From NCBI GenBank assembly GCA_025362155.1, contig JANYHX010000067.1, positions 1 through 9,231 of the forward strand: a DNA stretch of 9,231 nt. The letters run 5' to 3'. The translations under genes and the position numbers were made by a program. Below the pieces are notes generated by a model that saw only the letters and a program-made list of their open reading frames with translations, was not told the origin of the DNA and made no database searches. Shown here one piece after another: positions 8,200 through 9,231 of the stretch; position 1 is the stretch's first letter; every line of letters begins with the position of its first letter. The DNA comes from Gallionella sp. Lineage in GTDB: Bacteria; Pseudomonadota; Gammaproteobacteria; Burkholderiales; Gallionellaceae.

Positions 8200-8589
8200 T
8201 TACTTGCGAAGCTTTGCGCAATTCTGACGAATCCACTCTGCGAATTGCGCTTCGCTGATTTCCCCGGAAGCCACCCCTAAAACCGCATGAGTGGCATCGG
8301 CTTGCGAAGCGGTCAGTTTTGTCCCATTCAAAAGCAAAAACAAACCAGCCGCTAAAAATGCAGCGCGTTTATTGCCGTCCACGAAAGGATGATTTTTGGC
8401 AATTCCGAAGCAATATGCAGCGGCCAGTGCCGCAATATCTGCTTCTTTATAAGCGGCCAGATTTTGTGGACGAGCTAGTGCAGAATCCAATAAGCCTTCG
8501 TCGCGCATACCGCTTAAGCCACCATGCTCTGACAGACTTTCATCGTGCAGCAATAACAGCAAATTTTTATCTATCCAGCGCCAGCGCAT
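8200..8589 (-). CDS. Doc-type (death-on-curing) Fic-family toxin
   Basis: This is a 129-residue toxin. The Fic/Doc motif is HPFVDGNKR at residues 67-75. The Lys in GNKR, where AMP-transferring Fic proteins have Gly (GNGR), marks the Doc branch. The Doc of phage P1 phosphorylates elongation factor Tu and stops translation. GGLSGMRDEGLLDSALARPQ (23-42) is the usual N-terminal signature, and DIAALAAAYCFGIAKN leads into the motif. All motif residues are present, so it should be active. The ATG (8587-8589) immediately follows the antitoxin stop TAA (8590-8592) with no gap, so translation is probably coupled. Convergent with thiC, with 24 bp between stops. A chromosomal type II module; the target is inferred from the family. 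Confidence 0.9.
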   Translation of the reverse strand: MRWRWIDKNLLLLLHDESLSEHGGLSGMRDEGLLDSALARPQNLAAYKEADIAALAAAYCFGIAKNHPFVDGNKRAAFLAAGLFLLLNGTKLTASQADATHAVLGVASGEISEAQFAEWIRQNCAKLRK

Positions 8590-8814
8590 TTATTTTGCCA
8601 GCACCTTGAAAGTATCGCGATACTCGCGCATAAAATCTCGCCCCAACTCAAGCTGCTCCTCAAAACTGGGGTCGTACCCGCTCAAGGTAATGCCTGCTGG
8701 ACTTTCGGTAACGAATATCTCGTCACCTTTACTAACTTTAAGTTTTGCCAACAATTCCTTGGGCAAAATCACGCCGAGAGAATTTCCAATTTGAGTCAGC
8801 TTCAAGGTAGTCAT
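8590..8814 (-). CDS. AbrB/MazE-type antitoxin of the Doc toxin
   Basis: This is a 74-residue protein starting MTTLKLTQIGNSLGVILPKE, the SpoVT/AbrB swapped-hairpin DNA-binding fold (about residues 1-47; GNSLGVILPKELL and KGDEIFV are characteristic). The acidic C-terminal tail (DPSFEEQLELGRDFMREYRD) would bind and neutralise the toxin. The start at 8814 has AGGAGG eight bases upstream. A longer in-frame ORF to 8883 would add 23 hydrophobic residues and run through the promoter and operator, so it is rejected. These antitoxins usually repress their own promoter together with the toxin; two repeated boxes upstream fit that role. Confidence 0.88.
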   Translation of the reverse strand: MTTLKLTQIGNSLGVILPKELLAKLKVSKGDEIFVTESPAGITLSGYDPSFEEQLELGRDFMREYRDTFKVLAK

Positions 8815-8853
8815 GGGAATGGCCTCCTGATTAAAAGAGTGGACAAAAAATGA

Positions 8854-8902
8854 CGTTATAACAACCGTTATAATACACTTCAAGGTCAGGATTTACAAAC
8901 TC
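8854..8902 (-). promoter_or_regulatory. Toxin-antitoxin promoter with paired GTTATAAC boxes
   Basis: Two palindromic boxes, GTTATAAC (8855-8862) and GTTATAAT (8867-8874), lie 12 bp apart in direct orientation (CGTTATAA repeated). On the minus strand, TTGAAG-17-TATAAC and, a little upstream, TTGTAA-17-TATTAT both fit sigma70 spacing, and their -10 elements fall in the boxes. Binding by the AbrB-type antitoxin would block the polymerase. Which promoter is used is not clear. Confidence 0.5.
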
Positions 8903-9012
8903 AAGGTAAACTAGATTCAGCATCAAAGGGCAAAGCCGTATTGATTTTGAAATGGGAAGTACAAAAAGAAAAACTCAACCACCGATATTCCGCATAAATA
9001 AAGGAGAAAAAC

Positions 9013-9231
9013 ATGGCAACAGACAGCGTTTATCGTATCACCGAGCTAGTCGGAACCAGCAGTAAATCATGGGAAGACGCTGCTGCGAACGCAGTCAAGG
9101 CCGCCTCAAAAACCTTGCGCGACCTGAGAGTCGCAGAAGTCATTAAATTGGACATGGTGGTGGAAGGCGGCAAGATAACCTCATACCGGGCGAGAGTAGC
9201 CTTATCTTTCAAGTACGAGCACAAGAAATAA
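9013..9231 (+). CDS. Dodecin family protein (variant lacking canonical flavin-contact residues)
   Basis: This is a complete 72-residue protein; its TAA is the last codon of the window. SVYRITELVGTSSKSWEDAA and SKTLRDLRVAEV followed by YRARVALSFKYE match the small beta-alpha-beta-beta dodecin fold, which assembles into a hollow 12-mer. Classical dodecins store or buffer flavins by stacking them on a Trp in the (D/V)W(A/F)EV motif and by a Gln in the following strand. Here the equivalent positions appear to be V40 (LRVAEV) and R59 (SYRARV), so flavin binding may be weak or the ligand different. W20 is elsewhere in the fold. The start is clear: AAGGAG (9001-9006) six bases before ATG. It is divergent from the toxin-antitoxin pair. 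The 129 bp upstream should hold its promoter, but I see no convincing boxes. Confidence 0.92.
   Translation: MATDSVYRITELVGTSSKSWEDAAANAVKAASKTLRDLRVAEVIKLDMVVEGGKITSYRARVALSFKYEHKK

Overview
The window looks like chromosomal DNA from a betaproteobacterium. The evidence is the pcm-like/tolC gene pair, a full-length proteobacterial ThiC behind a TPP riboswitch, a proteobacterial dodecin and moderate GC. A Nitrosomonadales/Gallionellaceae-type host is my best guess, from impression only. Most of the window is ordinary housekeeping and envelope content. The left end is structurally abnormal.

Left end (1-874). A 5'-incomplete N-terminal piece of an acetolactate-synthase-type TPP enzyme (+) stops abruptly near base 142. 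There it meets the 3'-truncated end of a ZnuA/TroA-like metal-binding protein gene on the opposite strand. The join has only a few bases of possible microhomology and is either an assembly chimera or a real rearrangement. The ZnuA-like gene also carries, just after its start codon, two in-frame copies of a 66-bp palindrome-containing repeat that push the signal peptide about 45 residues inward.

Metal-uptake cluster (874-2651, minus strand). The order is a small secreted DUF2946-like protein, an outer-membrane beta-barrel porin with an N-terminal coiled coil, then the ZnuA-like binding protein. Spacing is tight, with strong ribosome binding sites before the last two, so this is probably one operon. 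The ABC permease and ATPase that would complete it are not in the window. A candidate promoter lies at 2659-2687, and a 7-bp hairpin sits between the first two genes.

Middle (2740-5904). A DUF4337 membrane protein (minus) is divergent from a MazG-like nucleotide pyrophosphohydrolase (plus). That gene converges on a TolC-type outer-membrane efflux channel (minus). Upstream of tolC is a protein-L-isoaspartate-methyltransferase-like gene whose usual active-site triplet is altered. Each of the last two has a candidate sigma70 promoter, and the tolC promoter is overlapped by a perfect 8-bp inverted repeat.

Right (5905-9231). A TPP riboswitch (6092-6182) precedes thiC. Its expression platform can be read from the sequence as three mutually exclusive arms that would hide or expose the thiC ribosome binding site. 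Convergent to thiC is a type II toxin-antitoxin pair: an AbrB/MazE-type antitoxin and a Doc-type toxin whose ATG abuts the antitoxin stop. Its promoter holds two GTTATAA(C/T) boxes. The window ends on the stop codon of a complete dodecin-family gene that lacks both classical flavin-contact residues.

I did not find a wholly new multi-gene system. The strongest leads are the in-frame repeat pair in the znuA-like leader, the junction near base 142, the thiC riboswitch platform and the atypical dodecin.
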